Shown here: piece after piece, positions 49,656-60,406 of the stretch
How the letters are laid out: each line of letters begins with the position of its first letter
Position numbering within the stretch: position 1 is the stretch's first letter
Assembly: GCF_001540865.1 (NCBI RefSeq)
Contig: NC_033627.1
Location: 3,346,071-3,410,070, forward strand
Length of the DNA stretch: 64,000 nucleotides
Reading direction: 5' to 3'
Source of the DNA: Ananas comosus
Lineage: Eukaryota > Streptophyta > Magnoliopsida > Poales > Bromeliaceae
Notes under the pieces: model-generated
Database searches by the model: none
Seen by the model: only the letters and a program-made list of their open reading frames with translations
Told to the model about the DNA's origin: nothing
Program-made: the position numbers and the translations under genes

Positions 49656-49880
49656 GAGGATGCAGCAAATAAAATGGTGACGATGTGGTTGCGGGTCGTC
49701 CGGGGATATTACAGACGAGGACAACGAGTCGGTCTCCTCTAAGTGAGCCCATGATCTTGGAATTCTTGCACATAGACCAGGAGTTCGGCATAGGATTAAT
49801 TACCATCTATTTTCTATGCCAAACGTTGGTATACTCTTGAATTCAATGCCTTTGAATTGTGAAAAGTTTGTTATTGTTGT
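49656..49880 (-). repeat. Flank of a lost peptide exon 2
   Basis: AACGAGGATGCAGCAAATAA and, further on, CTCTTGAATTCAATGCCTTTG correspond to 39576-39655, the sequence next to exon 2 at the intact locus. The exon itself is replaced by unrelated sequence. Similar stand-alone flanks occur at 26040-26100 and 46060-46135. Confidence 0.5.
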
Positions 49881-50570
49881 TATTGTGGTCGTTAACTTTA
49901 TATGTCATCTTTCTTTCGCTGTGACTTGTCGATCACTGTTGCCACTAGAAAAATGTTGAGTCTACAATTAAAAGAAAAAAGTTGTAATCTCTGCAATCCC
50001 TCATCCAAGAACCATTCTTTTTTCTTTTTTCTTTTTTTTTTAAAGACAAAAGTGAAATATAAGATTTGTATAGTAAACGTTTTTTTNTTTTTTTTTTTTT
50101 GAGAGAGATAGGTAGCATGCTATTCGTTTCGTTTATTTTATTTAGAAGTAAATTTAACTTTCAGATAGCAAACTTGTAGGACTATATTACAAGCGAAAAA
50201 AAGGATGTTCCAAGCCAAGCATTGTTCTTGTCATCGTTACCCTAGCTATAGTCATACTTGTGTCTTTTCGGAAAGTTAAATTAACTAAGATAACTATATA
50301 ATTAGTAATTTTAATTGAAAAGAAAGATCTATTGAACTTAATTGAGCTAGCTTTTTAACAAAAAGGCATTCAAAACTTTTAATTAATTTTGGCAAATTAG
50401 ATTTCAAAAGTTTTATCAAATAATTCAATAGATCTTTCTTTTCAATTAAAATTACTAATTATATAGTTATCTTAGTTAATTATCTTGCATATAATCTTAC
50501 AAAGTTTTGAAACACAAAAAAAAATAATAATAAAATAAAATAAAAATAAAAATCGGCAGTATATCCCACT
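49881..50570. other. Gene-free stretch with SINE tail fragment
   Basis: 50088-50160 is a minus-strand SINE 3' part (T-run, GAGAGAGATAGGTAGCATGCTA). N at 50087. Confidence 0.5.
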
Positions 50571-50705
50571 GACCGGAGACTAGTATGCATGCACCGGATC
50601 TGGACGCGAACGGACTGCGACGAGGCTGAGAAGTTGGAAGAAGCAACAGCCAGCATGCATAGCGAAAATGACTACAAAGACGAGGATTTGTGTAGGAAAA
50701 AAGAA

Positions 50706-51850
50706 AGAGAGATGGTGCAGTGCAGAGATCGACTTGCACACATGGAGAACCAAGTTGTGGGTTAATTTGATCCAGACTTTTGGACCGTAGGTTTGAAATG
50801 TAAGAGAGAGCATTAATTAGAGCTGCACCACAGTTAGACCAAGTTTTCATCGATCACCTGTTTTTTTTTTTTTCTTTATTTGTTTATTAAAAATCAAGAA
50901 AGAATTCTTGGACGATAGAGATTAATTGTAGGGATCGATTACAATTTCTTTTTTAGTTTTAAACTTAGCATTTCTCCGACAAATAAGTGATGTGCGCTTT
51001 CCCTTGAAATTCTCACCCTCTAGAATTAATGTATGAACCTTGCTATATATATATTCTCATGAAAACATATTGCAAATTGTTAACTAATCGCACGTACGTA
51101 TTAAAAGATTCTTTTTTTAAAAATAAATTGTTAGATGTGACTCGAAATCTACTATCGATTCAGGTTCGGATTTACGACTCGCCGACAGCTTCGCGGTGCG
51201 ACCAAATTTGAAAAAAAAAAATTATGGAGAAAAAATGAATGTCTGTGGTGGGTTGTAACCTGAAAAACATTGTATTCCCTTTTCGTTCCATAGTGAAGTT
51301 CTCTCTTCCCCCGCCCGTGATTTTTTTCCTGTAAAAAATTTTCCACGTAAATCTGTGTCTCTTTATTTTCTGCTTGTGGTTTGATTATTTTTTGTATTCG
51401 TCATTTCGTTTCCGTTTGTGCGTTTGTCGTAACATAAATATTGTTGAATTTATCAAATTTAATTAAATTTTAGTAAATAAAACTAACCAAATTAACAGCC
51501 CATAACTATAAAAACACAAATACAAATCAGAAATGATCGAAGGGGCCTCACAAGAATGTGAAAGTTAAGGCGTCTATCTAAAATACAAGACGTAGGAAGA
51601 AGAAAGAGGATATTGAGAATCTGATAGTTTTTTCCTCAGTACTCACTTTTCATAATAGAAGTATCAAATCAAATCAAATTTTTACTATAAATTCATCTTA
51701 TAAAATAAAATCCATCACTTCATGAAAAGCAATTATAAAAAAGGAAGAACCACACAGAAGAAATAGAATTATGCCTGACTCCTTTTTTACACGGACTAAC
51801 TTTAATCTAAACCATTTTACTTAATCTCTCTTACCGCTTTTTTTTTTTGA
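50706..51850. other. Gene-free stretch
   Basis: No gene or bounded element recognised. Confidence 0.45.
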
Positions 51851-51854
51851 TAAT

Positions 51855-52011
51855 TCACGGCTTCTGCTGTCGAGGAGGACGTGTTACAATCGAACCGGGC
51901 AGAAATGGCGTTTTGCTTGGCGGATTTGGAGGATCGTCTCCTGGCACAGGAGTGAAGATTATTGGTTTTCCATTCACATCGATGACGGCGGGATCACCAG
52001 AGGGGGGGTCC
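51855..52011 (-). pseudogene. Small secreted peptide gene, orphan exon 2 out of phase
   Basis: Frame: RDPPSGDPAVIDVNGKP, then IIFTPVPGDDPPNPPSKT, PFLPG, and C-terminus RPPRQQKP. It shares FTPVP and the end RQQKP with exon 2 at 39428-39552. The acceptor CTCCCTAG is the same as at the 33.0-kb exon. From that acceptor the exon would need phase 2, not the phase 1 found in all exon 1 copies, so a single-base change in the G-run at 52002-52008 probably shifted it. No exon 1 is present upstream before the solo LTR. Confidence 0.6.
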
Positions 52012-52017
52012 CTAGGG

Positions 52018-52020
<3 letters not shown>

Positions 52021-52083
<63 letters not shown>
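52021..52083. repeat. A-run (63 bp)
   Basis: Unbroken A (T on the gene strand) directly upstream of the exon 2 acceptor, in the place of the polypyrimidine tract. The length is probably inaccurate. Confidence 0.85.
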
Positions 52084-52085
<2 letters not shown>

Positions 52086-52322
52086 AAGGGGATAAAGCAC
52101 GTTAAAAATGGCGATGAGATAATTCAATGTCTCATATTTACAAATCAAATGCGCAGAGAGCAGGAGTAGCGTATAGAAGCAACATATTTACATATCAAAT
52201 GCGCGTCTATGTATTGTTGAATTCAATGTCTTTGAACGGTCAAAAGTTTCTTTCATTTCTTTTTCTTCACTGCTATTCCCACTAAACTTGAGCTTTTTTT
52301 ATAAACAAACGTTTAAACTTTT

Positions 52323-53072
52323 TGTAAGGAAAATTTTAAAATAATATATTTTGTTTATTGTTTTTAGTGAATGGATGTGATTCTTCGTGAAAGGATGCAA
52401 TTCTTAGTGAATGGATGCAACTCTTAGTGAATGGATGCAACCCTTAATGAGTGGATGCAACTCTAATCAAAGGGTATGACTCTTAGAGTGAAAGGATGTG
52501 ACTCTTAGTGAAAGAATATGATATGAAAAGACACGTCTTTATAGTGTGTCTCTTCGTACATATGCCCGTTGGAATCAATGGTTATATTCATTGAACTTGA
52601 TTCATATAACTATTTGGTAGTTATGATCAAATAAAAAGTCACAATCGAAAGGTCACTTCACAAAACACCTATTCATGAATAGTCATTTCACGAAACACCC
52701 TTTCGTGAATAGTCACTTCATGAAGCACCCGTTCGTGGCCTATATAAGTCCATAGCATTGGTTGCAGAAGGAGACAGACAGAAAACAGTTGAAGAGTTGA
52801 AGTCTTCATTCATAATAATTCCATTCTTGTTTTATATTCTATTTCTTTTGACAACTTAATCGAGTGAGTGCTCAAAGGCTCGACTTCGTGTGTGCAAACG
52901 CAGTTGAGGTTTACGCTTCATTGTATCCTGGGAGGTTGTTCGTTGACCCGGTGCACACCAAATTGTTAGAACGGTGGGGACGGATTAAGCCTTAAGGAAA
53001 GTGGCATTGCTACACGCCTTGAAGCCTTTTTAATCTTTCTATTTCATACCTTTATCACAATCTGTTCCAACA
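52323..53072 (+). mobile_element. Solo LTR (750 bp)
   Basis: It begins TGTAAGGAAAATTTT and ends CTGTTCCAACA. A perfect 5-bp target duplication, CTTTT, lies at 52318-52322 and 53073-53077. It carries a TATA box (CCTATATAAGTCC, about 52740) and a leader-like part. Upstream of that, 52370-52520 is a tandem of about eight diverged units of about 20 bp (AGTGAATGGATGCAACTCTT). This is the product of recombination between two LTRs; no internal sequence is left. Confidence 0.9.
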
Positions 53073-53279
53073 CTTTTAATATTTGACAATTAAATTTCAT
53101 AAACTTTATCAGATAATTCAGTAGACTCTTTTGCTTAACTAAAGTTATTAATTATATAGTTGTTTTGATCGTATTTCTTTTATAAAACTTATAAAGCTAG
53201 CTAGTAGTTCAAAGAAGGAAAATATTTATTTATTTTTATGATAATATATATAGAAAGAAAATAATAGAAACTGACCGTT

Positions 53280-53480
53280 TCTAACTTAAGTGTGGCAAGC
53301 ATATCGATCTGCTCCGATACACGACTTCTGCAGTCGAACAATCAGATTGGGCCAAAATGGTGTTGAGCTCAGTGAATTTTGAGGATCAAGTCCTTTCATG
53401 AGAGCCCGGCAATTAGTTTGTCCATTAGAATTGTAACTGCGGGGGATCAAACGGTTTCGGCAAACTTACCGCTGGGTAGA
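53280..53480 (-). pseudogene. Small secreted peptide gene, relic of exon 2
   Basis: On the minus strand, LDPQNSLSSTPFWPN and RLQKS line up with GPDPPKPPSKMPFQPP and RLQKP of the intact exon 2 at 32844-33004. NCRALMKG lines up with KCLSAVKG. The stop after the QKP position is gone, the proline core is eroded, and an in-frame TAA lies upstream. A clear paralogue, no longer functional. Confidence 0.6.
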
Positions 53481-53808
53481 CGAAGCAAAAGGCGGCGATG
53501 GGAGCGATCAGAGCTCACCCTCCTGATAAGATTGTATTTTTTTTCTTTCATATAGTGAATTATATCTTTCTTGTTCTTTCCGTTGAAGTAGGCAATTGCC
53601 GCTGTTATATTTCAAATTTTTTCATCAGTTATTAATGTGAAATGACTTTTTCACCCCTCAACTTTAATTTTTGGATTCACACTTTCTTTTAAGTTCTGAT
53701 CATTTGCATTCGAGTGAGTTTTATAAACTTCTATCAAATTCATGTATAACTTTACAAAATCTAATCATTTTGACTCATTTTTTAGTAAATAAAATTAACT
53801 CAATTATT

Positions 53809-54064
53809 TTTTTTGAGAAAAAAGTAGCACACTACCTGTTTCATTCATTAAGAAAAAATGAACTGAGCTTTACAAAATGAAAGCAGCTAAGGCCTCTGAG
53901 TAAACCGACGACAGTAGGTAAAATTTTAAAAAATAACTAAAGGGAAAGGAAGTGACAAGGTGAGAGAGGATAGGGGTAGCGAGGGTGACAAGGTGAGAGA
54001 GGATAGGGGTAGCGAGGGTGCAGCGGCGCATCAGAAAAGAGCGTTCCAGTTGGAGATCAGCATT
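53809..54064 (-). mobile_element. 5'-truncated LINE (256 bp)
   Basis: A perfect 14-bp target duplication, TTAACTCAATTATT, lies at 53795-53808 and 54065-54078. The tail (T-run, GAGAAAAAAGTAGCACACTACC on the plus strand) and the AGCTAAGGCCTC segment match the LINE at 46403-46868. Near its 5' end a unit of about 33 bp (GACAAGGTGAGAGAGGATAG...) is repeated twice. Confidence 0.85.
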
Positions 54065-54277
54065 TTAACTCAATTATTAAGTTGACGGTTGGAAGGGTAA
54101 GGGGGAGACGGATGACACATTTTGACGCCCACAAGTTGGTTGACTGACAGTCGCCATCCCCCAACTAAACTTCCCTCGAAGGCCGGAGGCATTCCCCTCA
54201 GCCATAGACCACATAGATTTTCTACGCCTAATTTGGATCTTTTTACAAAATAGTTCTTTAAAAAATTTTATAATTAA

Positions 54278-54726
54278 GGGAAAACTTCAAAAACCCCCCC
54301 CTGTGGTTTCATGCATTCTCACTTTAGTACCCTGTGGTTTAAAACGTATCAATTTACCCCCCTGTGGTTTCGTTTTTATCTTTTCAGAAGCTTTTTCGTT
54401 AATATTTCGTTAAATTATATACAAAAAACTTCAGATAACCATCTATGTTTATCGAATATTCACTTTAGTATCCTTTAATTTTAATTTTGTCACTGATTTA
54501 NTAAATTATATACAAAAAACTTCAGATAACCATCTATGTTTATCGAATATTCACTTTAGTATCCTTTAATTTTAATTTTGTCACTGATTTAAGAAAAAAA
54601 AAATAATAAAATTGATAACAAAAAGAGAAAAATGAAACCACAGGGGGGCAAATTGATACGTTTTAAACCACAGGGTATGAAAGTGAGAATGCATGAAACC
54701 ACAGGGGGGGTTTTTGAAGTTTTCCC
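54278..54726. mobile_element. MULE-type MITE (449 bp) with an internal duplication at an N
   Basis: Ends are GGGAAAACTTCAAAAAC and GTTTTTGAAGTTTTCCC. The 9-bp target duplication TATAATTAA is at 54269-54277 and 54727-54735. Same family as 31895-32226. A segment of about 92 bp is repeated exactly on both sides of the N at 54501, which looks like an assembly join rather than biology. Confidence 0.9.
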
Positions 54727-54735
54727 TATAATTAA

Positions 54736-55364
54736 TGAAATAATTCTGTCAAATTTAAATTTGACAAACTAATCCTTTTGTTACCACGTAGAAGCCAAAT
54801 TGGAATTTTTCTCTGAATATTATGAATGGTTCATCGTCTTCTGAAGATGGCGAATAACTCATCACTTTCTGAAGACAGAATTCATCATCTTTAATATTCA
54901 TATTATAATTAAAGACGGTAAATGATTCACCGCCTTGCTGATGGTGAAGTCCTACCTGGCTCCTACGTAGCAAAAAGCGGATTAGTTTGCCAAATATAAA
55001 TTTGGCAGGATTATTTCGTAAATTATAAAATTTAAAAATATTATTTTGTAAAAAAGTGCTTTGCTGGGGTCTTATTCCTCCTTTCGTCTCTTGCCCCATC
55101 AAAGAAAAGCAAACGTCTATTATGTAACACTTACAACAACATTATCATATTAATAATTAATCTATCACAACTTTTGTTTGAAAAAAAATATAATAAAATA
55201 TTTTTCTAATAATCATGATGGGATAGGTGAATCTAAGGAGAACAATCTGATTAGTTGGAGATGCCACATCAGCAATATTATTTATTGCACTCCAAACTTT
55301 TTCCCACCAAAATAAGGAAGTGCAGAACTAGAATAAAACTCTAGTGGGAAGCTCCCTAATTATA
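54736..55364. other. Gene-free stretch
   Basis: 54770-54960 has a few near-palindromic words around GATTCATC. 55120-55330 is the distal part of the block duplicated at 48.5-48.79 kb. Confidence 0.5.
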
Positions 55365-55369
55365 TATAT

Positions 55370-55965
55370 TGTTATATTTGGTTTAGATTTGTAGTTATTT
55401 AAATTGGAGTTAAATCCTAATCTAATTAGAATTATATATAATTTAGATTTAATTTGGTATATATAGATTATGAGTCGGAATCTAATTTCAATTAAATTAG
55501 ACTTGTGTTTAGAAATCCAATTAGATTAGAGTTTCAATTAGACTCTAATTCGAAGTCATACTCTATATATATGCCGGCCAAATTAATGAAGCCGGTGCGC
55601 TCAAATTAGGCCATGCTCTAATTAACAAAGAGCTCAAATTAAAGGGCCTAAGAGATTGTGCTGGTGGCTAAATTAAGTCATGCACGTTGGTGGAGAGTTG
55701 GCATTTGTTGGTCTGTACGGGTTGAGAGAGAAGCCGTTTTTTGGAGTTGTTTGTTGCAGCATTTCTGACCTAATTAAGCTTCGGTTTTTTGAGAGATTTT
55801 TTTTGTACTCCGTTTTCGATATTAATAAATTATTTATTCTGTCTTCGCCCGTGGACGTAGGCCGTTGGCCGAACTATGTAATTATCGGTGTGCTCTTTCC
55901 TTTTCTTTTTGTTTTCTGCATTAAATTATTTTTTGGATCTATTTTTAGCCGTTCCGATTTTAACA
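55370..55965 (+). repeat. 5' LTR of the Copia element (596 bp)
   Basis: TGTTATATTTGG at the start and GATTTTAACA at the end. It lacks a stretch of about 60 bp (near 55663) that is present in the 3' LTR at about 59260-59320. Confidence 0.85.
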
Positions 55966-58900
55966 AACTGATATCAGAGCCTTTCTATTCCCTTTAAGGA
56001 TTAAGATGACGACAAAATTCGAAATTCAGAAATTCGACAAGACCAACAGTTTCGCATTATGGCAAGCTAAGATGCGTGCTGTATTGACGCAACAAGAATT
56101 GCAGAAGGCACTGTTAGGAAAAGAAAAGATGTCCGATTCTTTGACGGCGGAGCAGAAGGAGGATATTGATGACAAAGCTCTTACAGCAATACAATTATGC
56201 TTATCCGATGAGCTATTGCGCGAGGTCTTGGATGAAAAGACCGCTGCAGGGCTTTGGCTTAAATTGGAGTCTCTACATAACGAAGTCTCTCACCAACAAA
56301 TTATATTTGAAGCAACGTATCTTCATGTTGCGCATAGTGGAAGGTACCTCTATTAAGTCGCATTTAGATGAATTTAATTATATATTATTATGGATCTCCG
56401 CTCGATAGATATTAAAATCGATGAGGAGGATGAAACCTTTTTATTATTATGTTCTCTACCGCCCTCTTATAAGAATTTTCGTGAGACCTTGTTTGAACGA
56501 GATACTCTGTCTCGATAATATTAAATCCTCTTAACTTTCAAAAGAGAGAATTGACATGCAGATAAGTAACGAGACAGTTGGAGTTTCAGGACAAGGTTTG
56601 GTCGCTAGAGGGAGGTCTCGGGAGAAGGGTTCCGGTAATAGAGGTACATCTAGATCAAAGTTAAAGCACAGAAATCTGATTTGTGGTTATTGTAAGAAGA
56701 AGGGTCACATAAAAGCTGATTGTTTCAAGTTGAAAAATAAAGAGCAGTAAAAAAATAATGGTGATAAAAATCAAGGTCATAAAAACACCAATATTGAAGC
56801 AGAAGCAAGTGTTGCAGCAGGAGAATCAGATAAAAATAATATCGATTTCACAGTTACGGATAAGACACGCAGACAAGATGAGTGGCTTATGAACTCCGCA
56901 TGTTCCTTCCATATCTGTACGCATAGAGAATGGTTCTCGATGTACTAGCCTATTGAAGGTGGAGATGTATTGGTGGGAAATCACTCTAAGTGTACAGGTA
57001 TTGGAATTGGCATTATTCGGATACGACTGTTCAATGGGGTAGTGAGAACTATATCTGAGGTTCGACATGTTCCGGATATGAGAAAAATCTGATCTCATTA
57101 GGTACATTTGATACTAAAGGCTTTAAGTGTTCTTCAACTGACGGATTAATGAAGGTCGCTAAAGAGAATCTTGTAGTGATGAAGGCCAAGTTGTCCGACA
57201 TATTATATGTTATATAGAGTTCCACTGTGACAGGTTCAGCAGCGGTGATTTCTTCCTCTATGTCAGATTCAAATAGTACCAGATTATGGCATATACGACT
57301 GGGCCATATGAGTGAATATGGTATAATGAAGTTGGGCGAGAGAGGTCTAATTGGTAGTAAGAGTTTAGAAAAGTTGGACTTTTGCGAGCATTGTGTTCTT
57401 GGCAAATAAAAGAGAGTCAGCTTTAAGGCCGCAGTTCACCGGACAAAAGGTACTCTGGACTACATTCATTCTGATCTTTTGGGACCTTCTCGTATTCCTA
57501 CTTATGGTGGTGCTAGATATATGTTGACTTTTATTGACGATTATTCTTGTAAAATGTGGGCGTTCTTTCTGAAAAGTAAGGATGAGGTGTTCAATTATTT
57601 TAAGCAATGAAAGATCATGATTGAAAAGCAAACTAAAAAAAAAAGATCAAGAGATTAAGGACTGACAATGGTTTGGAATTCTGTTCGTCAGAGTTTAAAA
57701 ATTCTGCAAAAATGAAGGGATCGTCAGACATAAGACCGTTAGGTATACTCTGCAGCAGAACGGGGTAGCCGAACGGATGAATAGAACTCTTTTGGAGAGG
57801 GCTCGTTGTATACTCTCTAATGCTGGCTTAGCTAAGAGTTTCTGAGCAGAGGCGATCTTTATGGCATACTATTTGGTAAATCGATCTCCACATTCAGCAC
57901 TTGATTGCAAAACTCCGAAGAAGGTATTGTTTGATAGCCCTTCTGATTATTCTAATCTGCTCATATTTGGTTATCCTACTTACGTTCGTATTAATGAAGG
58001 CAAATTAGAACCTAGAGCTAAAAAGTGCATTTTTATTGGTTATGCATCGGGGGTTAAGGGATATAGATTGTGGTGTCCTAAATAGTCTAAATTAATTATT
58101 AGTAGGGATATCATATTTGATGAATCGGGTATATATATCCAAACCGTAATTCTTCTGATGAGACCTCGAGTACTAGCAAACAGGTGGAGCTAGAGACCGA
58201 TGGCATAGTTCAGACACAAAATTCTTCTCAGTAAAAAATAGTTTAGTCGGCAGATATCTCAGTAACTAAAACCCACAAGTTGAGAGGCAGAGTATTGCTA
58301 CAGGCAGAACGAAGAGACAGATCAAACCACCGCAGAAATACGGTTATGAAGATATGGTTGCCTACGCTCTTTAAATGGCACAAGATACAGAAGAAAAAGG
58401 TGAACCTTCTACCTATAATCAAGCTATTTCTAGTGCCAGTTCTGTAGAGTGGTTGGTGGCGATGAATAAGGAGATAGAGTTTCTCCATAAGAATCGCACA
58501 TGGGAGTTGGTAAAACCGCCTACAGGCAAAAAAAATTGTCTGCTGTAAGTGGGTCTTGAAGAAAAAGGACAGAATCCCCAGCGTGGAAGATACAAGATAT
58601 AAAGCTCGTTTAGTTGTTAAGGGGTACAGTCAGGTAGAAGGTGTTGACTTTAATAATATTTTCTCACCCGTCGTGAAGTATACTTCTATTCGTATTCTCT
58701 TATCGTTAGTAGCCATGAATTATCTGTATTTTGAGCAGCTTGATGTTAAGACAATTTTTCTGCATTCTGCATGGAGAACTTGATTAGCAAATTTATATGA
58801 AACAGCCGGAGGGATTCATTGTTGAAGGAAAAGAGGATCACATTTGTCTGTTAAAGAAATCGCTTTATGGTTTAAAGCAGTCTCCTCGACAATGGTATAA

Positions 58901-59144
58901 GCGGTTCGACTCCTTTATGACAGGTCACGGATATTCCAGAAGCAAACGTGACAGTTGCGTGTATTTCAAAAAACTTGGTAAGAAATTATTTGTTGCTCTA
59001 TGTCGATGATATATTAAATAAATTGAAGGCTTTACTTAAAGGTGAGTTTGAGATGAAAGATCTAGATGCTGCTAAAAAAATTGTTGGTATGAAAATTAAG
59101 AAGAACAACAAGTCAGGACTACTGCATTTGACACATGACAACAA

Positions 59145-59613
59145 GTCATACTCTATATATATGCCGACCAAGTTAATAAAGCCGGTGCGCTCAAATTAGG
59201 CCATGCTCTAATTAACAAAGAGCTCAAATTAAAGGGCCCAAGAGATTGTGCTGGTGGCTACGTGGCAACGGCACCATGGTGCAGATCCGTAGCCTTTAAT
59301 TATGGAGAGCTCTAATTAAGTCATGCACATTGGTGGAGAGTTGGCATTTGTTAGTCCGTACGGGTTAAGAGAGAAGCCCTTTTTTTTGGAGTTGTTTGTT
59401 GCGGCGTTTCCGACCTAATTAAGCTTAGATTCTTTCGAGAGATCTTTTTTGTACTCCGCCTTTTCGACATTAAGAAATTATTTGTTCCGTCTTCGTCTAT
59501 GGACGTAGGTCGTTGGCCGAACTACGTAATCATCGGTGTGCTTTTTCTTTTTCTTTTCGTTTCCTGCATTAAATTATTTTCTGGATCTATTTTTCGCTGT
59601 TCCGATTTTAACA
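59145..59613 (+). repeat. 3' LTR of the Copia element, 5' part missing
   Basis: Equivalent to the 5' LTR from about 55547 on; the first 180 or so bases are deleted. The two LTRs differ at many positions besides the indel, so the insertion is not recent. Confidence 0.85.
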
Positions 59614-59618
59614 TATAT

Positions 59619-60360
59619 CTTTTGAAAAGTCTTCAATCTGCTGCGTATTAGTTTTAATTTATTTAGAAAAATTTTGCATATTTTGTAATACTAAATTTTT
59701 AAAAAAAATTAAATTTATAGGAAGAATAATTATAATCTTTAGATAAAAACAAAACTAACACATGGCTACGAGTCCCTAATCTGCTGCTATGTGTTAGTTT
59801 TACTTATATCTAAAAAATAATTGGGTATGTTTTAATATTCAAGGGGCAATTGCTTATATACTCCTGAAAAGTTTTCAACTTTCCGATTTATCCCTCTTAG
59901 AAGGCTAATATTGAAAATACCATTTCCATGTTCCAACCTATTTTTAATTGACAATATGTTTAATTAATTGAGATAAACATTTTTTCATCGACATTTTTTT
60001 TTTTTCTTAATTAACCACGATGGCCCGGCCCTCAGGTTCCATCTACAATTTATGGTGGATATTGGCATGGACTACCTTTATTAAGGGACTAAATCTGCTT
60101 TAATTTATGGGCAGCATTTAACCTCAAGTTTAATATAGAATATTTTTTAATGTATATATACACATACTTATGTGGTAATTAAGACGCTAAAGAGTGCATC
60201 CGTTTATGAAATAATATTTTAAGGCATAAATATTTTTATTCTTGAAATGATTAAATAGTTTATGATAGAGAGGAGTTAAAACAAATTTTGTATTTGATAT
60301 GACCTCTACTTATTCTCTAGAATAACTTAAAATATATTTGATTATTTTCTTAGTAATAAT
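59619..60360. repeat. Spacer and dispersed peptide-unit block
   Basis: 59940-60260 matches 5275-5570 closely (TTGACAATATGTTTAATTAATTGAGA through GTGGTAATTAAGACGCTAAAGAG). The rest is plain AT-rich sequence. Confidence 0.65.
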
Positions 60361-60370
60361 AGAAAATAAT

Positions 60371-60406
<36 letters not shown>

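Larger units (their letters stand above)
55370..59613 (+). mobile_element. Ty1/Copia LTR retrotransposon, decayed and internally deleted
   Basis: The 5-bp target duplication TATAT is at 55365-55369 and 59614-59618. The 5' LTR is followed by a primer-binding-site-like TGATATCAGAGCC. Domains in order: Gag from 56006; a CCHC zinc knuckle CGYCKKKGHIKADC (56682-56723); a protease region with NSA where DSGA-type is expected (about 56890); the integrase HHCC segment (57285-57405) and core (DLLGP, TDNG, about 57470-57800); reverse transcriptase from about 58540 with YVDD at 58999-59010. The order protease-integrase-RT defines Copia. Many stops and frameshifts break the frame. RNase H, the polypurine tract and the first part of the 3' LTR are missing: the coding part joins straight into the LTR near 59145. 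It cannot move by itself. Confidence 0.9.

Noticed and set aside
55680..55997. 105-codon frame at 55680
   Set aside because: It lies wholly in the Copia 5' LTR and is not conserved in the 3' LTR.
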